A DNA stretch of 64,000 nt from an uncultured Pelagibacteraceae bacterium (GCA_902618205.1 CACMZL010000002.1:186001-250000), one strand, 5' to 3'. Positions 42,469 through 51,401 are shown, counted from the stretch's first letter. The notes: a model not told the origin generated them from the letters alone. Made by a program: numbers and translations.

Positions 42469-44037
42469 GTGATAGACAAAACAAATTTTGACAAAACAAA
42501 CGCCTGGCCATTTGTTGAGGCTAAAAAGCTATTAAGAGAGAGAAAATCGAACATAGAGAAAAAAAATAAAATAGTTTTACAAACTGGTTATGGTCCTAGT
42601 GGTCTACCACATATAGGTACATTTGGAGAAGTTGCAAGGACGACAATGATTGTCAACGCTCTTGATCATTTAACAGATATTCCAAAGGAAATTATTACAT
42701 TTTCTGATGATATGGATGGTCTTAGAAAAGTACCTGAAAATGTTCCAAATCAAGAAAAGCTCAAAAACAATCTTCACAAACCTTTAACGGATGTCCCTGA
42801 TCCATTTGAAAAGTTTAGTAGTTTTGGAGAACATAATAATAATATGTTGAAACAATTTCTTGATAATTTTAAATTTAAATATTCATTTAAAAGTTCTACA
42901 GAACTCTACAAGTCTGGTTATTTTAATGACACCCTAAAATTAGTTCTAGAAAATTATGAAAAAATTATGGAAATAATTCTTCCAACTTTAGGCAAAGAAA
43001 GACAGAAAACCTATTCCCCCTTTTTACCAATATGCCCAGAAACTGGAAAAGTTCTTGAAATACCTGTTTTAGAAATTGATTCTAAATCTTCTAAAATCAT
43101 ATTTGATAATAATGGATCAAAATTGGAAAAAAGTATTTTAGACGGGAACTGCAAATTGCAATGGAAAGTTGATTGGGCAATGAGATGGTACGCTTTAGAT
43201 GTTGATTTTGAAATGTATGGAAAGGATTTAATTGAGAGTGCAATTCTTTCAACTAAGATTATTAAAACATTAGGTAAATCTAACCCATCTGGTTTTGCGT
43301 ATGAACTTTTTTTGGACGAAAAAGGTGAAAAAATATCTAAATCAAAAGGTAATGGAGTAACTATAGATGAATGGCTGAATTATGCATCTCCTCAAAGTCT
43401 ATCTCTTTACATGTATCAAAATCCAAAAAGAGCAAAAAAATTGTACAGAGAAGTTGTTCCAAAAGCTGTTGATGAATATCTAGATTTTATAGAAAAAGGA
43501 AAAACTCAAAATGATTTACAGAAGTTAATGAATCCAGTTTGGCATGTACATAATGGATCAATGCCAGAGGAAAATACAATTATGACTTTTTCAATGCTTT
43601 TAAATTTAGTTGAAACAAGTAATGCGGACAGCAAACAATTACTTTGGAAATTTGTAAAAAAATACAAGTCAGAAATTAATGAGAATGATCATCCAATTTT
43701 TGATAATTTAATTGAATATGCAATAAAATATTTCAATGATGTTATAAAAACAAAAAAAATTTATAAAACTCCAAATGAAAAAGAGAAAGTTGCACTGAAA
43801 GCATTAATTAAGTCTTTAGATAATTGTAATGATAAAATGGCTCCTGAAGATATTCAGACAAATATTTTTACCGTAGGAAAAGAAAATGGTTATAAAGAAA
43901 ATTTAAGAGAATGGTTTAAGCTTATCTATGAGGTTGTATTTGGTGACGAAAATGGACCCAGAATGGGCTTCTTCATTAGTTTTTTTGGAGTAAATGAAAC
44001 CAAAGAATTGATAAGAAAAAAGGTTGAAAATGTTTAA
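42469..44037 (+). CDS. lysK: Lysyl-tRNA synthetase, class I
   Basis: Charges tRNA-Lys. The 522-residue enzyme has the class I motifs GYGPSGLPHIGTFGEV (HIGH-type) and GEKISKSKGNGV (KMSKS-type), characteristic of the archaeal-type LysRS also normal in Alphaproteobacteria. The start is GTG 42469: an in-frame TAA at 42460-42462 leaves no ATG, and AAGGA lies at 42451-42455, 13 bases upstream, rather far for a ribosome site. It overlaps pyrD by 8 bases. Confidence 0.95.
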   Translation: MIDKTNFDKTNAWPFVEAKKLLRERKSNIEKKNKIVLQTGYGPSGLPHIGTFGEVARTTMIVNALDHLTDIPKEIITFSDDMDGLRKVPENVPNQEKLKNNLHKPLTDVPDPFEKFSSFGEHNNNMLKQFLDNFKFKYSFKSSTELYKSGYFNDTLKLVLENYEKIMEIILPTLGKERQKTYSPFLPICPETGKVLEIPVLEIDSKSSKIIFDNNGSKLEKSILDGNCKLQWKVDWAMRWYALDVDFEMYGKDLIESAILSTKIIKTLGKSNPSGFAYELFLDEKGEKISKSKGNGVTIDEWLNYASPQSLSLYMYQNPKRAKKLYREVVPKAVDEYLDFIEKGKTQNDLQKLMNPVWHVHNGSMPEENTIMTFSMLLNLVETSNADSKQLLWKFVKKYKSEINENDHPIFDNLIEYAIKYFNDVIKTKKIYKTPNEKEKVALKALIKSLDNCNDKMAPEDIQTNIFTVGKENGYKENLREWFKLIYEVVFGDENGPRMGFFISFFGVNETKELIRKKVENV

Positions 44038-45070
44038 TCTTATAAGACCTTTTATATTTAAATTTAGCCCTGAAGTTGCACACTCGCTAGCAATAAAGGC
44101 TTTAAAGTTAAATCAGATACCAGCTATAGATAAAACAACCAGAGTTACTATCCAAACTAAATTTTTAAACAAAACCTTAAATTCTCCTCTAGGTGTTGCT
44201 GCTGGATTTGATAAAAATGCAGAAGTTTACAATCCTCTATACAAACTAGGGTTTGGTTTTGTTGAGGTAGGTACAATTACACCTAAACCACAAATAGGAA
44301 ATCCGAAGCCAAGAGTGTTCAGATTGGAGGAAGATGAAGCTTTAATTAATAGACTTGGATTTAATAATATTGGATCAGAAGAAAGTAAAAAAAATATTGA
44401 AAATAATTCACCTAATGGATTACTTGGTATTAATATAGGACCTAATAAAGATACTGAAAACAGATTTGAAGATTATTTAATTTGTTTCAGAAAATTTCAT
44501 AATTTAGCAGACTATATTACAATTAATATCTCTTCTCCTAACACAGAAAATTTAAGAAACTTTCACAAAAATGAAGAGTTAGATAATCTTTTAAAATGTA
44601 TAAATGAAGAAAAGAAAAATTTAAATTCAAATGTGCCAATAGCAGTCAAAGTATCTCCTGATATTGATGAAAAAAGTATTGATGAAATCTCAGAACTTTT
44701 TTTAAAATATAATGTTCAAATAGTTATAGTTTCAAATACGACAGATAGAAATAGAGAAAATATATCTAATATAAATAAATTAGAGAAAGGCGGTTTGTCT
44801 GGAAAACCACTTGAAAATATCTCTAATGAATTGATTAATAAATTTTTTAAATTAGTTGGAAAAAAAATTTTAATAATTGGAGTAGGAGGCGTTGACTCTG
44901 CCGATGGCGTTTTTAATAAAATTGTAAGCGGTGCAACTCTTGTGCAATTGTATACAGGTATGGTTTATAAAGGACCAACTATTGCTTCAAAGATTAATAA
45001 AGATCTCGACGAAATTGTAAAAAGAGAAGGTTTTAAAAATATTTCTGAAGTTATTGGAACAAAAAATTAA
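44030..45070 (+). CDS. pyrD: Dihydroorotate dehydrogenase (quinone), class 2
   Basis: Membrane-associated FMN enzyme of pyrimidine synthesis that reduces quinone. I start it at ATG 44030 rather than TTG 44024, because AAGG (44020-44023) sits 6 bases before it; this gives 346 residues (MFNLIRPFIFKFSPEVAHSL). Family marks are GVAAGFDKNAEVYNPLYKLG, VEVGTITPKPQIGNPKPRVF, RLGFNNIG, catalytic Ser in NISSPNTENLR, and GVGGVDSADGVFNKIVSGA. The amphipathic N-terminus is the class 2 quinone tunnel. Confidence 0.96.
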   Translation: MFNLIRPFIFKFSPEVAHSLAIKALKLNQIPAIDKTTRVTIQTKFLNKTLNSPLGVAAGFDKNAEVYNPLYKLGFGFVEVGTITPKPQIGNPKPRVFRLEEDEALINRLGFNNIGSEESKKNIENNSPNGLLGINIGPNKDTENRFEDYLICFRKFHNLADYITINISSPNTENLRNFHKNEELDNLLKCINEEKKNLNSNVPIAVKVSPDIDEKSIDEISELFLKYNVQIVIVSNTTDRNRENISNINKLEKGGLSGKPLENISNELINKFFKLVGKKILIIGVGGVDSADGVFNKIVSGATLVQLYTGMVYKGPTIASKINKDLDEIVKREGFKNISEVIGTKN

Positions 45071-45072
45071 TC

Positions 45073-45101
45073 TTGACTGGTATTCTTTAAGAACATATAC
45101 A
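45073..45101 (+). promoter_or_regulatory. Sigma-70-type promoter of rpmB-yhhQ
   Basis: TTGACT (45073-45078) and TATACA (45096-45101) are 17 bases apart, and begin 2 bases after the pyrD stop. The start site would fall near 45108, leaving a leader of only about 6 bases before rpmB. The -35 is the same hexamer as at the rplU promoter. Confidence 0.5.
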
Positions 45102-45113
45102 TCTTGAAAATTT

Positions 45114-45395
45114 ATGTCTAAAAAATGTGAACTTACTGGTAAAATCCCTCTAAAAGGCCATAATGTTAGTCATGCTAACAATAAAACTAAGAGAAGATTT
45201 CTTCCAAATTTAAAGAAAGTAAAATTTAAAAGTGAACTTTTAAAAAAATCTATGAGATTAACAGTTTCAAATGCAGGTATTAGATCTGTAGATAAAAAAG
45301 GTAGCTTTGATAATTTCTTAAAATCTGCAAAATCAAGAGATTTATCGTTAAGATTAAAAAAGCTTAAAAAATCAATAATCGCAAAAACAGCATAA
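45114..45395 (+). CDS. rpmB: 50S ribosomal protein L28
   Basis: The 93-residue protein has the L28 signature [36 protein letters not shown] and [20 protein letters not shown]. Its single early Cys is typical of the proteobacterial form without a full zinc site. It overlaps yhhQ by one base (TAATG). Confidence 0.97.
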   Translation: MSKKCELTGKIPLKGHNVSHANNKTKRRFLPNLKKVKFKSELLKKSMRLTVSNAGIRSVDKKGSFDNFLKSAKSRDLSLRLKKLKKSIIAKTA

Positions 45396-45943
45396 TGAAT
45401 AAAGTTTTCCTTACTCTCTCATTTTTAATGGGATTGGTTGTGCTAGCATCTAATTATTTAGTTCAATTTCCTATAAAATATTACGGTTTAGAGGAAATTT
45501 TAACTTACGGTGCTTTTAGTTATCCAATTGCATTTTTAATTACAGATTTAGCCAACAGATCCTTTGGAAAATTAGTAGCTAGAAAAATTGTCTATATAGG
45601 CTTCACAATTGGAATTTTGTTTACTTTAATATTTTCAACTAATTTTACTGATCTTATTTCTATAAGAATAGCAATTGGTTCAGGAACAGCTTTTATAATT
45701 GCTCAACTTTTAGATGTTCAGATATTTGATCAATTAAGACAAAAAAAATGGTTTATAGCACCTTTAACATCTTCTTTGATAGGTTCAACTGTTGATACTT
45801 TTTTATTTTTCTCAATATCATTCTATGGAACGGGAATTCCTTGGGTAACTTTATCGTTAGGAGATCTTGCGGTAAAAATATTTGTAGCCCTTGTAATGTT
45901 GATACCTTTTAGATTATTACTCGGCACACTAAAAGCAGCATAA
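45395..45943 (+). CDS. yhhQ: VUT-family queuosine precursor transporter (YhhQ)
   Basis: A 182-residue inner membrane protein with six hydrophobic segments, predicted to import queuosine precursors such as preQ0. The family pattern is LASNYLVQFPI, FLITDLANRSFGKLVARKIVY, LLDVQIFDQLRQKKWFIAPL and STVDTFLFFSISF, where the buried acidic residues (TDL, DVQIFD, VDT) match YhhQ/VUT proteins. It is coupled to rpmB. No queuosine synthesis genes are in the window. Its stop abuts the aguA stop with no spacer. Confidence 0.88.
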   Translation: MNKVFLTLSFLMGLVVLASNYLVQFPIKYYGLEEILTYGAFSYPIAFLITDLANRSFGKLVARKIVYIGFTIGILFTLIFSTNFTDLISIRIAIGSGTAFIIAQLLDVQIFDQLRQKKWFIAPLTSSLIGSTVDTFLFFSISFYGTGIPWVTLSLGDLAVKIFVALVMLIPFRLLLGTLKAA

Positions 45944-46996
45944 CTAAATTTTAGGTTCTTGTTGGGTCATGCAATGTATTGCACCAAATCCCCATATCAA
46001 TTTGCTACAGTCAACTGTTTCGATTTTTCTATTTCTAAAGTAATTTTTGAAAATTTTAATTGCAATATTGTCTTCTTTTACTCTGAATATTGGAAGAATT
46101 ATTTTTTTATTACAAATATAAAAATTCATATAACTTGCAGGAACTCTTGTATTCTCAATATAAATTGGTGAAGGCATAGGAACTTTTATAATTTTGAATT
46201 TCTTTCCTTTCTCACATTTACTCTCTTTCAATATATTTAAATTCTTATTTAAGTTTTTGTAATTTATATCTTTTTTATTATTTTCAACCGCAGTCATAAT
46301 CGTATTTCTTGAAACAAATCTTGATATGTCATCAACATGTCCATGCGTGTCATCGCCAGCAATTCCTTTTTTAAGCCATATAAAGTTTTTTATATTTAAG
46401 TATTTATTAAACATTTTTTCGTAGTCTTTTTTTTTAAAATTTTTATTTCTTTCTTGAATTTTGCTTAATAAACATTCTTCAGTTAATAGAATTGTACCTG
46501 AGCCATTTACATCAAACGCCCCTCCTTCCATGATTATTTTTCTAATTCTGCCTTTTTTTTTGATTATTGGATCAATCTTCTTAAAATTAGCAATTTTACT
46601 AATACTATTATTGATTTTATTGTCATTTTTATAATTATTATACTTTGACCATCCGTTAAAACCAAAATTTAGTATTACTTTTTTCTTTTCAACTTTATTT
46701 GTTATAAAGATGGGTCCAGAATCTCTTAACCATATTCTATCAGTTTTAATATAGTGGAAGTTGATATTATTAATTTTATTAAGTTTTATTAATTTTTTTA
46801 TATTTTTTATATTTTTGCTAACGATTAAATTAATTTTTTGATTTTTTGAAATTTTTTTTATAATCTTTAAAATTACTTCAGGAATAAATTGATATAATCC
46901 AGGCCAATCATTTTTATTATAAGGCCAAGCAATCCAAACTGAATTTTGAGGCTCCCATTCAGCTGGCATTCTAAATTCATTAAAGTTTTCATTCAT
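45944..46996 (-). CDS. aguA: Agmatine deiminase
   Basis: Converts agmatine to N-carbamoylputrescine and ammonia. The 350-residue guanidine-modifying enzyme begins with RMPAEWEPQNSVWIAWPYN and has the DRIWLRDSGPIFI substrate segment, IMEGGAFDVNGSGTILLTEE, the catalytic His/Asp region AGDDTHGHVDDISRFV, and nucleophile Cys342 in GFGAIHCMTQQEP. It is last in the polyamine operon and overlaps aguB by 8 bases. A nearby arginine decarboxylase to supply agmatine is not seen. Confidence 0.93.
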   Translation of the reverse strand: MNENFNEFRMPAEWEPQNSVWIAWPYNKNDWPGLYQFIPEVILKIIKKISKNQKINLIVSKNIKNIKKLIKLNKINNINFHYIKTDRIWLRDSGPIFITNKVEKKKVILNFGFNGWSKYNNYKNDNKINNSISKIANFKKIDPIIKKKGRIRKIIMEGGAFDVNGSGTILLTEECLLSKIQERNKNFKKKDYEKMFNKYLNIKNFIWLKKGIAGDDTHGHVDDISRFVSRNTIMTAVENNKKDINYKNLNKNLNILKESKCEKGKKFKIIKVPMPSPIYIENTRVPASYMNFYICNKKIILPIFRVKEDNIAIKIFKNYFRNRKIETVDCSKLIWGFGAIHCMTQQEPKI

Positions 46997-47873
46997 CTGC
47001 AGGATTTTTTAGTATGCCTTTATAATAATCGATTCTTCTATCTCTTAAAAAAGGCCAATGCTCTCTGGCTGAATCAATTTTTTTATAGTTTATTTCACGA
47101 ATTAAAATTTCTTCTTTTTTATTCCCAAGTTTTCCAATTATTTGCCCACTAGGATCTATGATCATTGAGTTTCCCCAGAATTCTATTTTCTTCTTACCTT
47201 TTTTTTCTGTTCCAACTCTATTTATAGCAACTACATAAGTACCATTTGCGATTGCGTGAGATTTTTGCATTGTTATCCAAGAATCTAGTTGAGATTTTCC
47301 AAATTTTTTTTTCTCTTTAGGATGCCATCCAATAGCAGTAGGATAAAAAATTATTTGTGCACCTTTAAGTGCGGTCAATCTTGCAGCTTCCGGGAACCAT
47401 TGATCCCAACAAATTAAAGGTCCAATTTTACCAAATTTTGTTTTAACAGATTTAAAACCTAAATCTCCAGGAGTAAAATAAAATTTTTCATAATAACCAG
47501 GATCATCTGGTATATGCATTTTTCTATATTTCGATAAAATTTTACCTTTCTCGCTAATAACGATACTGGTATTATGATAGAAGCCATGTGTTTTTTTTTC
47601 AAATAATGAGATCATTAATACTATTTGTAAATCTTTGGCTAACTCACAAAATATTTTTGTAGTTTTGCCAGGTATTTTTTCCGCTAGCTTAAAGTTGGAA
47701 TGACTTTCTGTTTGACAAAAATAATTTGATAAAAATAGTTCTGGTACACAAATTATTTTAGCTTTTTTTAATGCTGCTTTTTTTATATTTTTAATAGCTG
47801 AATTTATATTTTTTTGAATATTATCTGAAATTTTACTTTGAATAATTCCAATTTTTACTTTTTTGATCATCAA
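46989..47873 (-). CDS. aguB: N-carbamoylputrescine amidase
   Basis: Nitrilase-superfamily amidohydrolase that splits N-carbamoylputrescine to putrescine, CO2 and ammonia. The 294-residue protein has the catalytic Glu45 in CVPELFLSNYFCQTE, Lys in YRKMHIPDDPGYYEKFYF, and Cys in GPLICWDQWFPEAARL. The YFCQTE and IPDDPGYYEKFYF stretches are AguB-specific. It directly follows the deoxyhypusine-synthase-like gene and overlaps aguA, so agmatine would be converted to putrescine by these two products. Confidence 0.92.
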   Translation of the reverse strand: MMIKKVKIGIIQSKISDNIQKNINSAIKNIKKAALKKAKIICVPELFLSNYFCQTESHSNFKLAEKIPGKTTKIFCELAKDLQIVLMISLFEKKTHGFYHNTSIVISEKGKILSKYRKMHIPDDPGYYEKFYFTPGDLGFKSVKTKFGKIGPLICWDQWFPEAARLTALKGAQIIFYPTAIGWHPKEKKKFGKSQLDSWITMQKSHAIANGTYVVAINRVGTEKKGKKKIEFWGNSMIIDPSGQIIGKLGNKKEEILIREINYKKIDSAREHWPFLRDRRIDYYKGILKNPADE

Positions 47874-48914
47874 TTAAAATATTTTGGAAAAGTTTTTTCT
47901 GTCTCTATTTTTCCACTCTCCAGTATGGTAGGCGTCACTTGCTATTAATGGTAAAACACTTGTAGCTTCAGCAAATACCATTTGTTCTTTGGTAGTATCA
48001 ACCTTACCCCATGAACTTGCTTCTTTTAATGTTGAACTACTGCAAGCTCCATCTCTTGAGTCAGCAACAGTAATTTGTATTGCATATTTGTGCATATCTA
48101 CATTTTTTCCCAAAAGTTCAGCACAAATTACCGTGTCTTGTATAAAGTTTTTAGGAACTCCACCACCAATCATAAATAATCCCGAACCTTTAGATTTAAT
48201 TTTAATCTCTGTTAATTCTCTAAATTCTCTAATTGAGTCTATTGTAATATGATTTTTTGGATTTCTCTCTTGGTGCATGACTAATCCAAAACCTGCACTT
48301 GAGTCTGTAAATGCAGGACAGAATATAGGTACATCGTTATCAAAAGCTGTTTCAATTAAAGAACCTTTCTTTTTAGAATTAGTTTTTAGATATTTGCCAA
48401 TCTCTTTAATAAATTCTCTCGATGTGTAAGACTTCGGCTCAAGTCCGTCTGCTATTTCTCCTATTGTTTTATCACAAACCTGGAGCTCCTCTTCATCGAT
48501 GTAAGTATCATAAATCCTATCTATATAATTGTCTCTAAGTTCATTATCATTTTGATATTGTGATCCTTGGTAATGTTTAAATCCAAGCGCTTCAAAAAAA
48601 TCCATATCTATTATAGATGCTCCAGTTGCTACAATTGCATCTACCATGTTATATTTAACCATATCTCTATAAATATGCATACATCCAGCAGCAGAAGTAG
48701 ACCCTGCAAGCGTTAAGAATATTGTACAATCTTTATCTTTAAGCATTTCATTATATATCTTAGATGCATTAGCAGTTTCTCTTGAAACAAAAGACATTTT
48801 TTCCATAGAAGATATAATTTTTCTAGAGTCAAATGATGTAATATCAATATGCTCAACCTCTTTACTTAAAAAGTTTTTTTTTCTGTTATGATTAAGATTT
48901 TTTGTATCTGACAT
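47874..48914 (-). CDS. Deoxyhypusine-synthase-like protein, probable homospermidine synthase
   Basis: A 346-residue member of the deoxyhypusine synthase family. It keeps the NAD-binding TLAGSTSAAG and VDAIVATGASIIDMDF, DSSAGFGLVMHQE, MIGGGVPKNFIQD, and the active-site lysine in SSWGKVD (Lys304). Bacteria lack eIF5A, and bacterial homologues of this kind are linked to homospermidine made from putrescine (SpeY-type). The one-base overlap with the decarboxylase gene upstream and the aguBA genes downstream supports a polyamine product. The exact product is inference. Confidence 0.82.
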   Translation of the reverse strand: MSDTKNLNHNRKKNFLSKEVEHIDITSFDSRKIISSMEKMSFVSRETANASKIYNEMLKDKDCTIFLTLAGSTSAAGCMHIYRDMVKYNMVDAIVATGASIIDMDFFEALGFKHYQGSQYQNDNELRDNYIDRIYDTYIDEEELQVCDKTIGEIADGLEPKSYTSREFIKEIGKYLKTNSKKKGSLIETAFDNDVPIFCPAFTDSSAGFGLVMHQERNPKNHITIDSIREFRELTEIKIKSKGSGLFMIGGGVPKNFIQDTVICAELLGKNVDMHKYAIQITVADSRDGACSSSTLKEASSWGKVDTTKEQMVFAEATSVLPLIASDAYHTGEWKNRDRKNFSKIF

Positions 48915-50092
48915 TATGCAACAAGAAACTCTTTATTTGTTTCTTTGTCATACATCGTCATTATTGGATCATCGCAAACTTCGTAAATACTATCAGAATA
49001 ATATCCATTGAATTGAGTTCTAAATGTCAATCCGTATGCTCCTAATTGACCTAATTCAATGTAATCACCTTCTTTAATATTATTAGGTAGAATAAAAGGT
49101 CCCTTCATATAATCCATGCTATCACATGTTGGTCCATAAAAATCAAATGAAGTCAATTTTTTTGATATAATTCTTCCACTTGTAATTATCCTTGATGGAT
49201 AAACTATATTAGGCACACCTGCATCAAATAAAGTTCCGTATGTTCCATCATTAATATATAGCTTTTGTTTTTTTCTTAAGTTTACTCTCACAATTGTCGA
49301 ACCACTTTCTGCAACAATTGCTCGACCTGGCTCACATATAATTTCTGGTTTTTTTTCTAATTTTAATTTATTTAATGAATTTTTTATTTCCTCAAAATAA
49401 GAGTCTAATGATTGAGGAACTAGGTCAGGGTAGATTGTCGGAAATCCTCCACCTATATTTATAACATCTGGAACTATTTTTGTTTTTTTTATTATATATT
49501 TAATTTCATTAATCCCTTTTGAATAGGATATTGGATGCATACATTGCGAACCCACATGAAAACTTAATCCTATTTTTTTTGCATACTGTTTTGTTAATCT
49601 ATAAAGGCCTATTGCTTCAGAAGTTTGCGCGCCAAATTTTTTAGATAAATCTATTTCTGCGTGCTCATTAGAAACTGCAACTCTTACAAATAACTCCAAA
49701 TCCTTAGCTTGATTAGTACTATTAAGAATTTTTATTAATTCATCTTTTGTATCTATTGAAAAAGTCTTAATATTATATTTGAAATATGCTTCGCTTATAC
49801 TTTCCTTGCTTTTTACAGTATGCATGTAGGAGCATTTTGCATCTGGGCTAACACTTCTAATTGCCTCAACTTCTCTAATTGAAGCGATATCAAAATCATT
49901 AATTCCACTTTCCACGATAGTTTTTAATACTAATGGATGTGGGTTAGTTTTAACTGCATATAGGATTTTACCAGGAAATTTATTCTGAAAAAATTTAGAA
50001 GCTATGTTTATAGAATCTCTTCTAATACAATAAACAGGTTCTGTTGGTTTCAGTTGGTTTACTAATTTATCAACTGATTTAAATTTTTGCAT
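48914..50092 (-). CDS. Fold III PLP decarboxylase, probable ornithine decarboxylase
   Basis: First gene of the polyamine operon. The 392-residue alanine-racemase-fold decarboxylase has the PLP lysine in ILYAVKTNPHP (Lys48), DIASIREVEAI, HVGSQCMHP, the glycine loop INIGGGFPTIYP, CEPGRAIVAESG, and the partner-subunit catalytic Cys in YGPTCDSMDYM. This is the short alphaproteobacterial ODC/lysine decarboxylase type and not the ~630-residue SpeA arginine decarboxylase. Ornithine is the likeliest substrate; lysine or another basic amino acid is possible. The 145-base leader contains attenuator-like hairpins. Confidence 0.85.
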   Translation of the reverse strand: MQKFKSVDKLVNQLKPTEPVYCIRRDSINIASKFFQNKFPGKILYAVKTNPHPLVLKTIVESGINDFDIASIREVEAIRSVSPDAKCSYMHTVKSKESISEAYFKYNIKTFSIDTKDELIKILNSTNQAKDLELFVRVAVSNEHAEIDLSKKFGAQTSEAIGLYRLTKQYAKKIGLSFHVGSQCMHPISYSKGINEIKYIIKKTKIVPDVINIGGGFPTIYPDLVPQSLDSYFEEIKNSLNKLKLEKKPEIICEPGRAIVAESGSTIVRVNLRKKQKLYINDGTYGTLFDAGVPNIVYPSRIITSGRIISKKLTSFDFYGPTCDSMDYMKGPFILPNNIKEGDYIELGQLGAYGLTFRTQFNGYYSDSIYEVCDDPIMTMYDKETNKEFLVA

Positions 50093-50116
50093 TTAAAGCT
50101 CCAAAAAAAATTTAAC

Positions 50117-50170
50117 AAAAAAAACCGGCATAACTGCTATGCAAGTTTATATAAAACGAGCATTTATGCT
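50117..50170 (-). promoter_or_regulatory. Attenuator-like hairpins in the polyamine operon leader
   Basis: On the minus strand, AGCAUAAAUGCU (50170-50159) is self-complementary. Downstream, GCAUA-GCAGU-UAUGC (50142-50128) forms a short stem followed by CGG and eight U (50124-50117), resembling a weak intrinsic terminator 25 bases before the decarboxylase ATG. GCAUAA of the first element can instead pair with UUAUGC of the second, giving mutually exclusive structures. The stems are only 5-6 pairs, so the call is tentative. Confidence 0.3.
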
Positions 50171-50237
50171 GAAAATGAGCCAATGTAAAGTAAAAATGTA
50201 CCCTTGAAATAATTTAGAATGTTTCCATATAAGGTCC

Positions 50238-50801
50238 ATGCCAGAAGCAGAAGTGTTAAAAAAAATAACAGAATTTGAGGATAAATCTCTACTTATAGTA
50301 GATGATGATAACCCTTTTAGAGAAAGACTAGCTCGAGCAATGGAGAAGAAGGGCTTTTCTGTTTCACAAGCAGAGGGTGTAAAAATTGGCATAGAGTCTG
50401 TTAAATCAAAAAAACCTGCTTTTGCAGTTGTTGACTTGAGACTAAACGATGGAAACGGACTAGAAGTTGTAAAAGAAATCCAGAAAAATAACTCAGAGAG
50501 CAGAATAGTGATGCTTACTGGTTATGGAAATATACCAACCGCTGTAGCAGCCATTAAAGAAGGTGCAATAGACTATTTAGCTAAACCGGCAGATGCAGAT
50601 GACGTAGAAAAAGCACTTTTAGCTGATCCAAATAAAAAAGCTGCTCCACCAGAAAATCCAATGTCCGCTGATAGAGTTAAATGGGAACATATTCACAGAG
50701 TTTTTGAATTATGTAACAGAAATGTATCTGAGACTGCAAGAAGACTTAAAATGCATCGAAGAACACTTCAAAGAATTCTATCAAAAAGATCTCCAAGGTA
50801 A
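50238..50801 (+). CDS. regA: RegA/PrrA/ActR-type global redox response regulator
   Basis: A 187-residue two-component regulator: receiver domain with LLIVDDDNPFRERLARAM, phosphoacceptor Asp66 in VVDLRLNDGNG, MLTGYGNIPTAVAAIKEGAIDYLAKP, a short Pro/Ala hinge (PNKKAAPPENP), and a Fis-like helix-turn-helix in CNRNVSETARRLKMHRRTLQ. This short layout is distinctive of RegA/PrrA/ActR, which control energy and redox genes in Alphaproteobacteria. The cognate RegB sensor kinase is not in the window. It is divergent from the polyamine operon. Confidence 0.92.
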   Translation: MPEAEVLKKITEFEDKSLLIVDDDNPFRERLARAMEKKGFSVSQAEGVKIGIESVKSKKPAFAVVDLRLNDGNGLEVVKEIQKNNSESRIVMLTGYGNIPTAVAAIKEGAIDYLAKPADADDVEKALLADPNKKAAPPENPMSADRVKWEHIHRVFELCNRNVSETARRLKMHRRTLQRILSKRSPR

Positions 50802-50803
50802 TT

Positions 50804-51355
50804 CTATATATATTTTCTAATTTTAATAATTTTATTAACTAAAGCTGTTAGTAATAATATCTTAAATAATTCAGCATAAAGAAATGGGTAAACACCAAAT
50901 TCTAATATTGGTTTATCCCAACCAATTAAATTTCCAAGCCACAAAATACCTAAAATATATATTACTGATGTTGCAATTATAATTTTTAAAAAATTTAATA
51001 TATGGTTTTTATCGTATGTAAATATGCCTGCTATCAGACATGCAAATATAAAACCTATTAAATATCCCATTGTGGGACCAACAAAATAAGCTAATCCTAT
51101 TCCTTTCTCTGGTGAGTTAGAAAATACCGGTAATCCCATAATTCCTTCTATCAAATAAAAAACTACCGAAAGTACCCCGACTTTATATCCAAAGGAAATT
51201 CCTAAAAATAAAACTATAAATGTTTGCATAGTCATAGGAACTGGGTAAAAAGGTATTTTAATTTTTGCAGATATTGTCAATAAAATAGAACCTATTAATG
51301 CAAATATTATGATTTTAATTATTTTATTATTAGAAATTGAATTTACTAATTCCAT
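50804..51355 (-). CDS. bioY: Biotin transporter substrate-binding subunit BioY
   Basis: A 183-residue protein with six hydrophobic helices and the BioY pattern: KIPFYPVPMTMQTFIVLFLG, GVLSVVFYLIEGIMGLPVF, and GPTMGYLIGFIFACLIAG. It is the S-component of an energy-coupling-factor transporter. No EcfA/EcfT genes adjoin it; solitary BioY proteins exist and some work alone. It implies import of biotin. The gene stands alone, convergent with regA and divergent from polA. Confidence 0.9.
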   Translation of the reverse strand: MELVNSISNNKIIKIIIFALIGSILLTISAKIKIPFYPVPMTMQTFIVLFLGISFGYKVGVLSVVFYLIEGIMGLPVFSNSPEKGIGLAYFVGPTMGYLIGFIFACLIAGIFTYDKNHILNFLKIIIATSVIYILGILWLGNLIGWDKPILEFGVYPFLYAELFKILLLTALVNKIIKIRKYI

Positions 51356-51401
51356 TAGCTTTAAATTACTATTTTAATAAAGTTTAATCCACTAATATTT
51401 A

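Noticed and set aside
44024-44026. TTG start for pyrD
   Set aside because: ATG at 44030 has AAGG 6 bases upstream and gives the usual N-terminus MFNLIRPF.
42469-44037. Class I lysyl-tRNA synthetase as an archaeal transfer of special interest
   Set aside because: Class I LysRS is the normal form in most Alphaproteobacteria, so it is not unusual here.
50204-50233. TTGAAA...TATAAG promoter for regA
   Set aside because: The -10 would end only 4 bases before the regA ATG (50238), so transcription would begin at or after the start codon.
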